Shown here piece by piece: positions 1-6,594 of a DNA stretch of 6,594 nt. Under the pieces are notes generated by a model, which ran no database searches, was not told the origin of the DNA, and worked only from the letters and a program-made list of their open reading frames with translations. The position numbers and the translations under genes were made by a program. This DNA comes from DASWTL01 sp036402155 (GTDB taxonomy: Bacteria > Bacteroidota > Bacteroidia > Sphingobacteriales > Sphingobacteriaceae). The stretch is taken from the NCBI GenBank assembly GCA_036402155.1, contig DASWTL010000268.1:1-6594 (forward strand). Direction: 5' to 3'. Position 1 is the first letter of the stretch. Each line of letters starts with the position of its first letter.

Positions 1-872
1 AAATATGATGACAGGTACCCCCCGGCAATGCTTCCAACTGTTGTAGCTGCATACACAATTACAAGATGAAGACTTGGTTTCTTTAAGTCCAGGTTGAATG
101 TTGTTGAAAAGTAAGATGGAAGCCAAAAAAGGAAGAACCACCAAACCGGATCAGTTAGCAATTTACCCACAATAAAAACCCAGGTTTGCTTTAGTCCCAG
201 CAAGCTGCTCCATTTAATAGGATTGCCACTTTGTACAGTCTCAGGTTCATTATCGCTATGAATGTATTCAAATTCCTCTTTACTGATTTTTTTATGCCGT
301 GAAGGAATTTCATAAAACAGCCACCAAAACACCAGCCAGATAAATCCCAATGCCCCGGTGATAAGAAATGCCTCCTGCCAGCCGTAAACGCCCAATATCC
401 AGGGAACCATAACCGGAGCAACTACCGCGCCTATACTCGTACCTGAATTAAAGATACCTGTTGCCAGCGCCCGCTCCTTCTTGGGGAACCATTCTGCAAC
501 TGCTTTAACTGCTGCAGGAAAGTTACCCGCCTCTCCAAGTCCCAGTAAGCCCCTGACAACTCCAAAACCCAATGTGCTTTTAACAGCCGCATGCAGCATG
601 GCGGCCACACTCCATACAATGATCGAAATGGAATATCCCAGCTTGCTGCCGATCTTATCGATTACACTACCAAAGATGATATAACCGAGAGCATAACAGG
701 CCGCGAAAGCCATTACAATATTTGCATAATCAGATTCGGTCCAATTAAATTCCAATTCTAAAGTTGGCTTAAGTAAACCAATTACCTGCCGATCTATGTA
801 GTTAATAGTGGTAGCGAAGAACAGTAAAGCGCAAATGATCCAGCGGTAATTGCCTGTTGAAGTTTTATTCAT
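1..872 (-). CDS. ExuT-like MFS transporter (hexuronate/anion:cation symporter family), 3' end truncated by window
   Basis: Inner-membrane carrier of the major facilitator superfamily, probably importing a hexuronate or similar acidic sugar by cation symport. I translated 290 residues from the ATG at 872 to the left edge; family members are usually about 430 residues, so roughly the last third lies outside. Seen directly: NYIDRQVIG in the first membrane segment (residues 24-32), an MFS motif-A-like loop GSVIDKIGSKLGY (68-80), the family-typical RGLLGLGEAGNFPAA (107-121) followed by EWFPKKERALATGIFNSG (127-144), and DPVWWFFLFWLPSYF (241-255) after the central cytoplasmic loop. These are characteristic of the ExuT/anion:cation symporter family. 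The gene follows the oxidoreductase by 112 bases and has no Shine-Dalgarno sequence, as is usual in Bacteroidetes. The exact substrate is inferred from the family and from the lyase nearby; glucarate, galactonate or other sugar-acid transport is possible. Confidence 0.9.
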   Translation of the reverse strand, partial: MNKTSTGNYRWIICALLFFATTINYIDRQVIGLLKPTLELEFNWTESDYANIVMAFAACYALGYIIFGSVIDKIGSKLGYSISIIVWSVAAMLHAAVKSTLGFGVVRGLLGLGEAGNFPAAVKAVAEWFPKKERALATGIFNSGTSIGAVVAPVMVPWILGVYGWQEAFLITGALGFIWLVFWWLFYEIPSRHKKISKEEFEYIHSDNEPETVQSGNPIKWSSLLGLKQTWVFIVGKLLTDPVWWFFLFWLPSYFSTTFNLDLKKPSLHLVIVYAATTVGSIAGGYLSSY

Positions 873-950
873 ATTGGTTAGTAGTAAGAGTTGAAAAGGT
901 CAAATAAGTAGTAGCTATTATTAAAATTTAATCACTCTGGTTATAAAAGC

Positions 951-990
951 ATGTAAATTAAGGCAATATTTAATGTTATGCAATTTACAT
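951..990 (-). repeat. AT-rich inverted repeat overlapping the oxidoreductase stop codon
   Basis: Perfect 9-base arms ATGTAAATT (951-959) and AATTTACAT (982-990) flank a 22-base loop. The right arm contains the stop codon at 985-987. Read on the minus strand, the hairpin is followed by GCTTTTAT, so it could act as a weak attenuator or a 3'-end stabiliser between the oxidoreductase and transporter genes. The arms are only 2/9 GC and the loop is long, so a true intrinsic terminator is doubtful. It could also be a regulator site or chance. Confidence 0.3.
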
Positions 991-2166
991 TGCGGTTATT
1001 AACACTTCTGCTCCTTTTCGCTCGGCAGATACATATCCTGAATAGATGGTAGAAATGACATCAGCTGCAAGGCTGCTATTGCTTTCAACCGGTTCTCCAT
1101 AGGCTGCAGAGCGATAAAATGCGTCCATCTCATGCTGATATCCTGCAAACCATCCTTCATCAGGGGATATTGATGACCACCCGGCCTTAGTTTCTATTTT
1201 CTCAAGCACATACACATCGGTGAAATAACTTTCAGAAGGTGTGTATGCCTGCATCGCAGTATTGGGATTGATGTTACAAATGGTTCTGTGATTATTAGTA
1301 TTTACCTCTATCCAATTATGTACACCTCCTAAAACCAGTTCACTTGCAAACACATCGGCAATAGTACCGTCTTCAAATACTACATGCAGCATCGAAAAAT
1401 CTTCAATATCCTTATAGGTAGTTTTTAAATGTCCTGCATCGATAAAGCCCGGCATCCGAGTAATGGCATGGGTCCGTGCAGAAATCGACTTTGGTCTAAT
1501 TGGCTTTCCATCTCGCGCCCTTCCTTCAACATGCTTAAAATATATAGCTGCTGATAACGGATGACATCCTTTACCTATCATGGAACCGCCACCAGAAAAC
1601 TTCCATTGCCCGTATGCTAATGAATGTGATCCTGAATGGGATTCTTCACCATGCATCCACAGAATCTGAGCCTTTGTTTTCTCCAAAATTTCACGTTCTT
1701 TTTGTATTGATGGCGCATACACCCAATTTTCAGCATACATAATCAATCCGGTGCTTTGCTTTTCAGCATCCAGCATTCTTTGGATACTCTTTAACGTCTC
1801 CTTTAAGCCATGTTCACGCGAAAATGTATCACCATTAAAGTCCTCTGAACCCTCGCCAAAATAACCTGTGAAAGGCTTTTCTACAATCACATGCTTATTT
1901 TGCTGAAGTGCAGCTATTACAATAGGCTCATGTGAAACCGGTGGAGTGCATACATGAAGAACATCCGATTCTTCTATTAATTGTTGCAAATCGGGAAATG
2001 CCTTTAAGTTCCGGACCGACGTAAATTCCTTAAGATTTAAAGGAGAAGGAGAGAATGCTCCAATTATTTCAACTTTTGTACTAAAAACTCTTTGCAGAGC
2101 ATCATAATGAAATTTTGCAGCAAAACCGGATCCGATTATTCCGGCCTTAATTACTTTTTTATCCAT
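985..2166 (-). CDS. Gfo/Idh/MocA family oxidoreductase (393 aa)
   Basis: Probable cytoplasmic NAD(P)-dependent sugar dehydrogenase or keto-sugar-processing enzyme; no signal peptide is visible. The N-terminal Rossmann fold shows a dinucleotide-binding GIIGSGFAAKFH (residues 9-20), VCTPPVSH (72-79) and the family-hallmark EKP (96-98). EKP is followed by an insert of about 20 residues rich in Gly and acidic residues (TGYFGEG..., from 100). The C-terminal alpha/beta domain contains GGGSMIGKGCHPLSAA (192-207), where the usual pattern is GGG-x-L-x-D-x-G-x-H-x-x-D. His202 is kept, but the two Asp positions are Gly198 and Ser205. The length is normal for the family (about 350-430). The ATG at 2166 gives a clean N-terminus directly ahead of the Rossmann strand. 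The gene follows the second cytochrome by 62 bases, probably in the same transcript. The substrate is unknown; a role on uronate- or keto-sugar products is inferred from context. Confidence 0.9.
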   Translation of the reverse strand: MDKKVIKAGIIGSGFAAKFHYDALQRVFSTKVEIIGAFSPSPLNLKEFTSVRNLKAFPDLQQLIEESDVLHVCTPPVSHEPIVIAALQQNKHVIVEKPFTGYFGEGSEDFNGDTFSREHGLKETLKSIQRMLDAEKQSTGLIMYAENWVYAPSIQKEREILEKTKAQILWMHGEESHSGSHSLAYGQWKFSGGGSMIGKGCHPLSAAIYFKHVEGRARDGKPIRPKSISARTHAITRMPGFIDAGHLKTTYKDIEDFSMLHVVFEDGTIADVFASELVLGGVHNWIEVNTNNHRTICNINPNTAMQAYTPSESYFTDVYVLEKIETKAGWSSISPDEGWFAGYQHEMDAFYRSAAYGEPVESNSSLAADVISTIYSGYVSAERKGAEVLITAM

Positions 2167-2228
2167 GCCCGTAAAATAGTTAAATATTAAATTATTACTA
2201 CTAAGATTGACGGGGATAATCTGAAGTA

Positions 2229-2723
2229 CTATTGCGTATATTCTACTTCTTTATCAATATGATCTCCTTTTTTTATTGGAAAATCGGACAGGAACTTATA
2301 CAATGTAATAATTGTTTTTTCATCTAAAAGGCGAAATCCGGGCATTTGGGCACGGCCGGCACTTGTTATAGCCTTAAACTCATTAAAACTGACCCTTTTA
2401 CTCAAATTATATAGCGATGGTCCACTTGCGCCCATCCGGTCAACACCATGGCATGCATGGCAATTCACCATGTAGGCTACCTGGGCAGTGGCCGATTCAT
2501 TAACAGACAATGGCTTCTTTAATTCTGCTGGATCGCCTTTTAGCAACTTTTTATCACACAATGTATCCTTCGAAGCTATATCCGAAATCGCATTTTCCGG
2601 ATTTGTTGACAGCTTGCGGGAAATAGTAGCTTCACCAAAAGCTGATAGACTGACCGCAAGTAAAAGAATTCCCATTTTCCAGACTATCCGGTTCTTCAAT
2701 AATCGTTTTAAATTTCCGCGCAT
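2229..2723 (-). CDS. exported monohaem cytochrome c (about 164 aa)
   Basis: Periplasmic electron carrier, probably anchored or secreted through an N-terminal hydrophobic stretch. From the ATG at 2723 the protein begins MRGNLKRLLKNR, a basic n-region, then a hydrophobic core (MGILLLAVSLSAFG, residues 17-30) that fits a signal peptide or anchor. A charged spacer of about 50 residues that I do not recognise follows. The haem site CHACH is at residues 88-92 and the likely axial Met is in GRAQMPGF (Met127). The C-terminal half (YMVNCHACHGVDRMGASGP onward) resembles the cytochrome c domains attached to PQQ-dependent sugar and alcohol dehydrogenases, but no such dehydrogenase is fused or adjacent here. 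The frame also opens with a GTG at 2753, which would add ten residues. ATG 2723 is preferred because it gives a better signal peptide. The gene sits just after a terminator and 62 bases ahead of the oxidoreductase. Confidence 0.85.
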   Translation of the reverse strand: MRGNLKRLLKNRIVWKMGILLLAVSLSAFGEATISRKLSTNPENAISDIASKDTLCDKKLLKGDPAELKKPLSVNESATAQVAYMVNCHACHGVDRMGASGPSLYNLSKRVSFNEFKAITSAGRAQMPGFRLLDEKTIITLYKFLSDFPIKKGDHIDKEVEYTQ

Positions 2724-2752
2724 AGCAATATCTTTCACTTTAAACACCAGCA

Positions 2753-2784
2753 CTAAGGTAGCTAAACTTAAAAAAATATTAAAA
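2753..2784 (-). promoter_or_regulatory. possible Bacteroidetes-type promoter for the cytochrome/oxidoreductase/transporter unit
   Basis: On the minus strand, TACCTTAG (2760-2753) matches the Bacteroidetes -7 consensus TAnnTTTG except at one position. TTTT (2784-2781) lies 20 bases upstream, where the -33 TTTG element is expected. The site falls between the terminator at 2818-2845 and the ATG at 2723, where a promoter is needed. The surrounding DNA is very AT-rich, so a chance match is quite possible. If real, transcription would begin downstream of the GTG at 2753, which supports the ATG start. Confidence 0.25.
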
Positions 2785-2817
2785 ACCTGATCTCCTAACT
2801 AAACCGAGGTCGTATAT

Positions 2818-2845
2818 AAGAAAAAAGCCCGTTATTCACGGGCTT
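2818..2845 (-). terminator. intrinsic (Rho-independent) terminator after the first cytochrome c gene
   Basis: Read on the minus strand, AAGCCCGT (2845-2838), a 5-base loop and ACGGGCTT (2832-2825) form a perfect 8-bp stem with a GC-rich core, running straight into a T tract (2826-2821, then CTT). It starts 52 bases past the stop codon of the cytochrome c gene at 2897. It separates the two cytochrome genes into different transcription units, apart from any read-through. Confidence 0.9.
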
Positions 2846-2896
2846 AGCAAGTTTTGATAAGATATCGGTTTTAGGTTGATATCACAACACCGAAAA

Positions 2897-3301
2897 TTAT
2901 TTAGCATTCAATGAGAGAATGTATTTAACCATTTTCTTTGAATCTGTAGAAGATACACTTGCATGCGGCGCCATGGGAATTTGCCCCCATACACCACTAC
3001 CTCCATTGATGATCTTTAGCGCCAGTTTATTAATATTCGCATCTGTCATAGCATACTTTTTAGCCACTTCAACATAAGATGGCCCAACCACCTTCTTGTC
3101 TATGGTATGGCATGCCATACAATCTGATTTTGAGATGAGCACTTTCCCTTCTTCAATTTCTTGTTTTGATACAACAGGCTTTACAGCGCTGGTTTTTGGA
3201 GCAGGTGCAGCTTTAGCTTTAGGTGCCTGTGAAAATGCTGTAGAACTACTGCCAAGTACAGCAATGATAAAGCAACTGGAAAAAATTAATTTTAGTTTCA
3301 T
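2897..3301 (-). CDS. small exported class I cytochrome c (c551/c552-like, 134 aa)
   Basis: Soluble periplasmic electron-transfer protein. The N-terminus MKLKLIFSSCFIIAVLGSSSTAFSQA is a signal peptide, with likely cleavage after AFS (residue 24). An Ala/Lys/Pro-rich linker (about 25-45) leads to a single cytochrome c domain. The haem attachment site is CMACH (61-65), followed by the conserved VVGPSY loop (71-76). The axial Met is in GQIPMAPH (Met110), and a C-terminal helix MVKYILSL closes the fold. The layout matches cytochrome c551-like proteins and the cytochrome c domains often found at the C-terminus of Bacteroidetes periplasmic dehydrogenases; here it stands alone. The ATG at 3301 gives a complete signal peptide. 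The gene lies 145 bases after the lyase and is followed by a strong terminator, so it may be the last gene of the lyase transcript. Its redox partner is not visible. Cys10 lies inside the hydrophobic core and is not a convincing lipobox. Confidence 0.92.
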   Translation of the reverse strand: MKLKLIFSSCFIIAVLGSSSTAFSQAPKAKAAPAPKTSAVKPVVSKQEIEEGKVLISKSDCMACHTIDKKVVGPSYVEVAKKYAMTDANINKLALKIINGGSGVWGQIPMAPHASVSSTDSKKMVKYILSLNAK

Positions 3302-3446
3302 AACGTATAAGTCATTAGATTATAGCATAAAAACCCCAATGGCTAAAACATTTTACCAGGTCGGAGTAATTATCCTTTTCAATGTGCAATTAAGTAAATA
3401 TTTTTCATTCCAGAAACATGATCGTTATCACTTTTTAATTTCGATG

Positions 3447-6400
3447 CTATTGAGTGATGGTCACCATGGCAGGCCCGTTAATTTCCCAGGTACCATTTAC
3501 ATTACGCTTAGCCTGGCTCCACACCGGAACTTCTAAAAAATCGCCAGGAGCTAACAGTTGAATTTCAAATTTATCACCTGCTTGAAATGAATGTCTTGTA
3601 TTTTCAAGCACTATTTCAGTACGTTTTTTCTCCAGATTTTTAATTAAAGTCCTATTCCCTACATCCTTCGCACTTACTAACCAAAAGCCATTGTATCCCC
3701 CATTATAGTCCCGGTTTTTTGTTGTTCCTCCGGGCATACCGGTATTGGCATCGTAACTGAAAACATACGGCCGGGTATGTGGGAAAGGCGCGTCAGTGGT
3801 AATGGTATCCTGCTCATAATGATTGACCACACCTACTGCGTGAATATTGCTGGAAGCATCCATGATTAACCAACTTTTATTTCCTGCAGCTTTACTCTCG
3901 TTAACACGTAAAACGAAAGGTCGTATAAGTTCAGGTCGGGTCAGGCGCACGATACTTCCTTCTAATTTCCTGGTTTTTTCAAAAGGTATATTTACTAATA
4001 CACGCAATGGCTGACTTTCTACCTGTAAGATCTCTAATGGTTCTTCAAATAATGGTTTTACCGTAAATTTAAAGTCACGCTTCTGAATGTAACCCTGACC
4101 TGTCAGCGAGGCGGAAACTATCTTACCTGCAGAATTTAATCCCAGAAAGCCTTCTTCGCCGGAAAATGAAAATTCTCCCTCAAATGAATTATCCCCGCCA
4201 GGTTTATCGGAGACCACATAATAATGTTCCCGAATATCTGATTTAACCCCGGCAGCGGGCTTCAACCTTAATGCAAATGCCGACTTTGAGTCGCCAACAG
4301 GCAATAGTTGTTGAACCTCCTCTAGTTTATTTATTCCGGATGTTGGTTGGATTACAGAAGTAAAACGTACTGTTTCAGAAACCGGAACTTTAACCCTGGA
4401 TAGTGCATATGTCAAACCCATTGATTTTCCGGCTTTAGGAGAATGCGCAGTGATAAGTTGTGCGGAAGCAGGAGCAAAATGGGAAACATACATCTGATGG
4501 TCTGTAGAATCGGTGGCGGACCATTGCAGGCGTGCAGGACCGTTTAATGCATAAAAGCTAGGACTGCTTAAAAAACCGAACCCATCCCCCGGGGGTGCAA
4601 AGTAAAAGGGTTTATCAGCATAAGAATTTACGCGGCCGTTTGGATCCATTTCAGAAGAATAATCAACATCAGGGCTCTTTACCGATCCGGCCCGTGTTTC
4701 TTTTAAAGATGTTTCAGAAGGAGAAAGTATCTTCAATTTCCCGTTTTTAATGCCATGCAGACTATAATCATAATCCCGGCCACCTTGAGCCCAAAAATTA
4801 TCAATAATATAACTATCATCCTCCGATAAGTCAATTAATGCAACCCGTCGTTTATATTCCTTAATTTCCTGATCTCCATATGCATGCGGGTTATTTAATG
4901 ATGCAGATCGTAATACTGGTCCATCGGTCCAGGTTTGCAGATCACCACCAGGAGAAGGTTGCCGCAACTGGTTCCGCCGGTTTACTACGAGTAAATTATG
5001 TGCCACGGTAGAACTTGTGAAGCCAAATCGCAGATGAGTATTAAAATACCCCGGATCGAAAGAAAACTCACGTCCTTTTGCATAGAATGCTAATCCAAGC
5101 TCATCTGCCTGACCGTGATTTAGTGTGGGCCCAAAGCGTATTAATGCCGCCCGTTCCTTTTCCTTTTGCCCTGAGCGCAAAATCAGTGTTCCATAATCAA
5201 AAAACAATGTGCTTCGTTTTGAAGATACCGGATTGATTGCTGATTTTTTTGCTGCCATAACAAATTCTTCCCATCCATACATATTAAAAAGATCTGTGCC
5301 TGAATATTTGTAATCGGATGGAATATCCTTAAGCATTTGTGCACCAGCTTGTAGTGCTGCTTCCTGCAATTCCTTCTTTTGGCTGTAACGGTAAAAGCTA
5401 TGAGCAGCAATCAGCGTTCCTTTATCAAATACGCTACCATCAGTAATGATAGCAGCATCCGGACCGGCATCACCAAACAAAGGTAGACGGCCAGCAACCT
5501 GAATTCCTGAAAAAAAATCGAGTGCGAAAAGCGCAAAACGGGAGTCGTCAAATGCTCCATAGCCCTGAGGATAATCAGGCAATCTCATTCGCCTCAAAAA
5601 ATGTGCGGTTGATAGTAATAACTCACGTGTATGACTCGCATAGGAGGTGCCGGTTTCAAAATAACGACCATTAATATCTATGGTATTACTTATGGCATTC
5701 TTAAAACCCAGCGGACCGTTAAGAGCCCAATCAACCCAGCCCGGAATACCGAGCATTGCACCCACAACCAACGGGGCACGGTTATAATCAATGTTTCCGT
5801 TATTTAATTCAAGGCTGGCACCCTTTCCGGCCTGCGCCATCCGTAAACAATAATCCGCACCGTTCATCAGCATGTTAAGCTCAATGTTTCTGATCATGGT
5901 ATAACGGGGATTAGATGGCGAGGCCTTCATGGCATGTTTGCTCATAGATAACATTTCAGCAAAATATGCATAGTTCATCAGCGCACGTGCTGCCTGGTAG
6001 TAGGGACGGTCCAACCTGCCACCATCCGGCCTACCGGGCTCATTATGCGGATAATCAATAGGACCTTCATATGCCCGCGGATAAATAGTAGCAATAGCAT
6101 CTAAAATCCATAAGGCACGTTCTGCATATGCTTCATTTCCAGTCAATACAAATGAGTTAACCAGCGCCGGAAGTTCTACGGATTCCAGTTTATGAATAGT
6201 CATACCATTGGCAAGGGCAATAAAATAGTACTTCCCTTTACTTTTTGAATCAGTCCAACCTTGCCCGTTATCAGGAAATCTGTCGTTGGGATAAATAGCG
6301 CCATTTTCAGCCTCCACATGACGTGGATCTTCCCATCCCCGCCACTTCATCTTTTTCTGCTGTACAGGATCGAGATTCAAACCTAGTCCGTAAGTATATA

Positions 6401-6594
6401 TTGATCCCCATGCAGGAATAATTTTCTTCACGAAATCATAGTCGCGTTTAAGCCATGTATCCGCAATTTTAAGGTAGTTATTTTTAATTACTTTGGCCTG
6501 GTTCTCCTTTTCAGCCCGATTACGGGCTGCAGCTATTTCATCAGGGTTTACGTAAAGAAAAGGTCGCTCAGGAACACCAACACGTGGTATGTTT
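3447..6594 (-). CDS. heparinase II/III-family polysaccharide lyase, 5' end truncated by window (1048 aa visible)
   Basis: Probable exported lyase that cleaves a uronic-acid-containing polysaccharide by beta-elimination. The frame is open to the right edge, so neither start nor signal peptide is seen. A GTG at 6431 is internal: the 54 residues before it read as protein and include ERPFLYVNPDEIAAARNRAE (visible residues 9-28), like the N-terminal part of alginate lyase/heparinase folds. Visible residues up to about 455 fit an alpha/alpha-toroid, with LELNNGNIDYNRAP (261-274) and NGRYFETGTSYASH (308-321), where Tyr318 is the candidate catalytic Tyr. From about 460 comes the heparinase II/III beta-sandwich: IRFGPTLNHGQADELG (485-500, candidate His493), FDPGYF (512-517) and TVAHNLLVV (529-537). 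The last 350 or so residues are beta-rich and not recognised. Total size is large for the family. The family is fairly sure; the substrate (heparin/heparan-like, alginate or other uronan) is not. Some relatives have no tested activity. Confidence 0.85.
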   Translation of the reverse strand, partial: NIPRVGVPERPFLYVNPDEIAAARNRAEKENQAKVIKNNYLKIADTWLKRDYDFVKKIIPAWGSIYTYGLGLNLDPVQQKKMKWRGWEDPRHVEAENGAIYPNDRFPDNGQGWTDSKSKGKYYFIALANGMTIHKLESVELPALVNSFVLTGNEAYAERALWILDAIATIYPRAYEGPIDYPHNEPGRPDGGRLDRPYYQAARALMNYAYFAEMLSMSKHAMKASPSNPRYTMIRNIELNMLMNGADYCLRMAQAGKGASLELNNGNIDYNRAPLVVGAMLGIPGWVDWALNGPLGFKNAISNTIDINGRYFETGTSYASHTRELLLSTAHFLRRMRLPDYPQGYGAFDDSRFALFALDFFSGIQVAGRLPLFGDAGPDAAIITDGSVFDKGTLIAAHSFYRYSQKKELQEAALQAGAQMLKDIPSDYKYSGTDLFNMYGWEEFVMAAKKSAINPVSSKRSTLFFDYGTLILRSGQKEKERAALIRFGPTLNHGQADELGLAFYAKGREFSFDPGYFNTHLRFGFTSSTVAHNLLVVNRRNQLRQPSPGGDLQTWTDGPVLRSASLNNPHAYGDQEIKEYKRRVALIDLSEDDSYIIDNFWAQGGRDYDYSLHGIKNGKLKILSPSETSLKETRAGSVKSPDVDYSSEMDPNGRVNSYADKPFYFAPPGDGFGFLSSPSFYALNGPARLQWSATDSTDHQMYVSHFAPASAQLITAHSPKAGKSMGLTYALSRVKVPVSETVRFTSVIQPTSGINKLEEVQQLLPVGDSKSAFALRLKPAAGVKSDIREHYYVVSDKPGGDNSFEGEFSFSGEEGFLGLNSAGKIVSASLTGQGYIQKRDFKFTVKPLFEEPLEILQVESQPLRVLVNIPFEKTRKLEGSIVRLTRPELIRPFVLRVNESKAAGNKSWLIMDASSNIHAVGVVNHYEQDTITTDAPFPHTRPYVFSYDANTGMPGGTTKNRDYNGGYNGFWLVSAKDVGNRTLIKNLEKKRTEIVLENTRHSFQAGDKFEIQLLAPGDFLEVPVWSQAKRNVNGTWEINGPAMVTITQ

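Noticed and set aside
191..684. Short open frames on both strands inside the transporter region
   Set aside because: They are out of frame with, or antisense to, the MFS coding sequence, which reads uninterrupted with family motifs from 872 to the window edge.
2488..2790. Plus-strand open frame of 100 codons opposite the second cytochrome
   Set aside because: It lies opposite a gene with a clear haem motif and signal peptide, and its own translation has no recognisable features.
2861..2883. Pair of GATATC sites flanking an 11-base spacer after the first cytochrome gene
   Set aside because: The six-base palindrome repeated once is short, lies between the stop codon and the terminator, and has no further symmetry. 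It is likely chance.
3319..3324. TATAAT (minus strand) upstream of the first cytochrome as a promoter -10 box
   Set aside because: It matches the E. coli-type consensus, but the window looks Bacteroidetes, which use a different -7/-33 pattern. No good upstream partner element was found at proper spacing.
3096..3536. Plus-strand open frame of 146 codons across the first cytochrome and the lyase end
   Set aside because: It is antisense to two well-supported genes and to the gap between them. Its translation shows no recognisable domain.
5183..5410. Minus-strand 75-codon open frame inside the lyase
   Set aside because: It is a different frame of the same strand inside the long lyase frame, with no domain of its own.

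Overview
The window looks like part of a carbohydrate-use locus from a Bacteroidetes bacterium, most like the Sphingobacteriaceae/Chitinophagaceae group (Pedobacter- or Mucilaginibacter-like). This rests on three things: moderate to low GC, start codons with no recognisable Shine-Dalgarno sequence upstream, and protein flavours typical of soil Bacteroidetes (a heparinase II/III-family lyase, small periplasmic c-type cytochromes, a Gfo/Idh/MocA oxidoreductase and an ExuT-like MFS carrier). The genus is an inference.

All five genes lie on the minus strand, so transcription runs from right to left. In that order they are: a large heparinase II/III-family polysaccharide lyase (6594 to 3447, 5' end outside the window); a small class I cytochrome c (3301 to 2897); a clear intrinsic terminator (about 2845 to 2818); a second monohaem cytochrome c (2723 to 2229); a Gfo/Idh/MocA-family NAD(P)-dependent oxidoreductase (2166 to 985); and a hexuronate-type MFS transporter (872 to 1, 3' end outside the window). 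The terminator suggests at least two transcription units: lyase plus first cytochrome, then second cytochrome, oxidoreductase and transporter. There is no gene-free stretch over 300 bases; the gaps are 62 to 177 bases.

A reasonable joint reading is that the lyase cuts a uronic-acid-containing polysaccharide outside the cytoplasm, the MFS carrier imports acidic sugar products, and the Gfo/Idh/MocA enzyme acts on a sugar inside the cell. The two exported cytochromes c are the unexpected part. They imply a periplasmic oxidation step, or electron transfer to a terminal oxidase, linked to this locus, but their dehydrogenase partner is not in the window. The substrate cannot be fixed from sequence alone.

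Two annotation points matter. The lyase frame stays open to the right edge of the window, so a GTG at 6431 is not its start. The second cytochrome is better started at the ATG at 2723 than at the GTG at 2753. I see no RNA gene, CRISPR array, insertion sequence or complete novel system.
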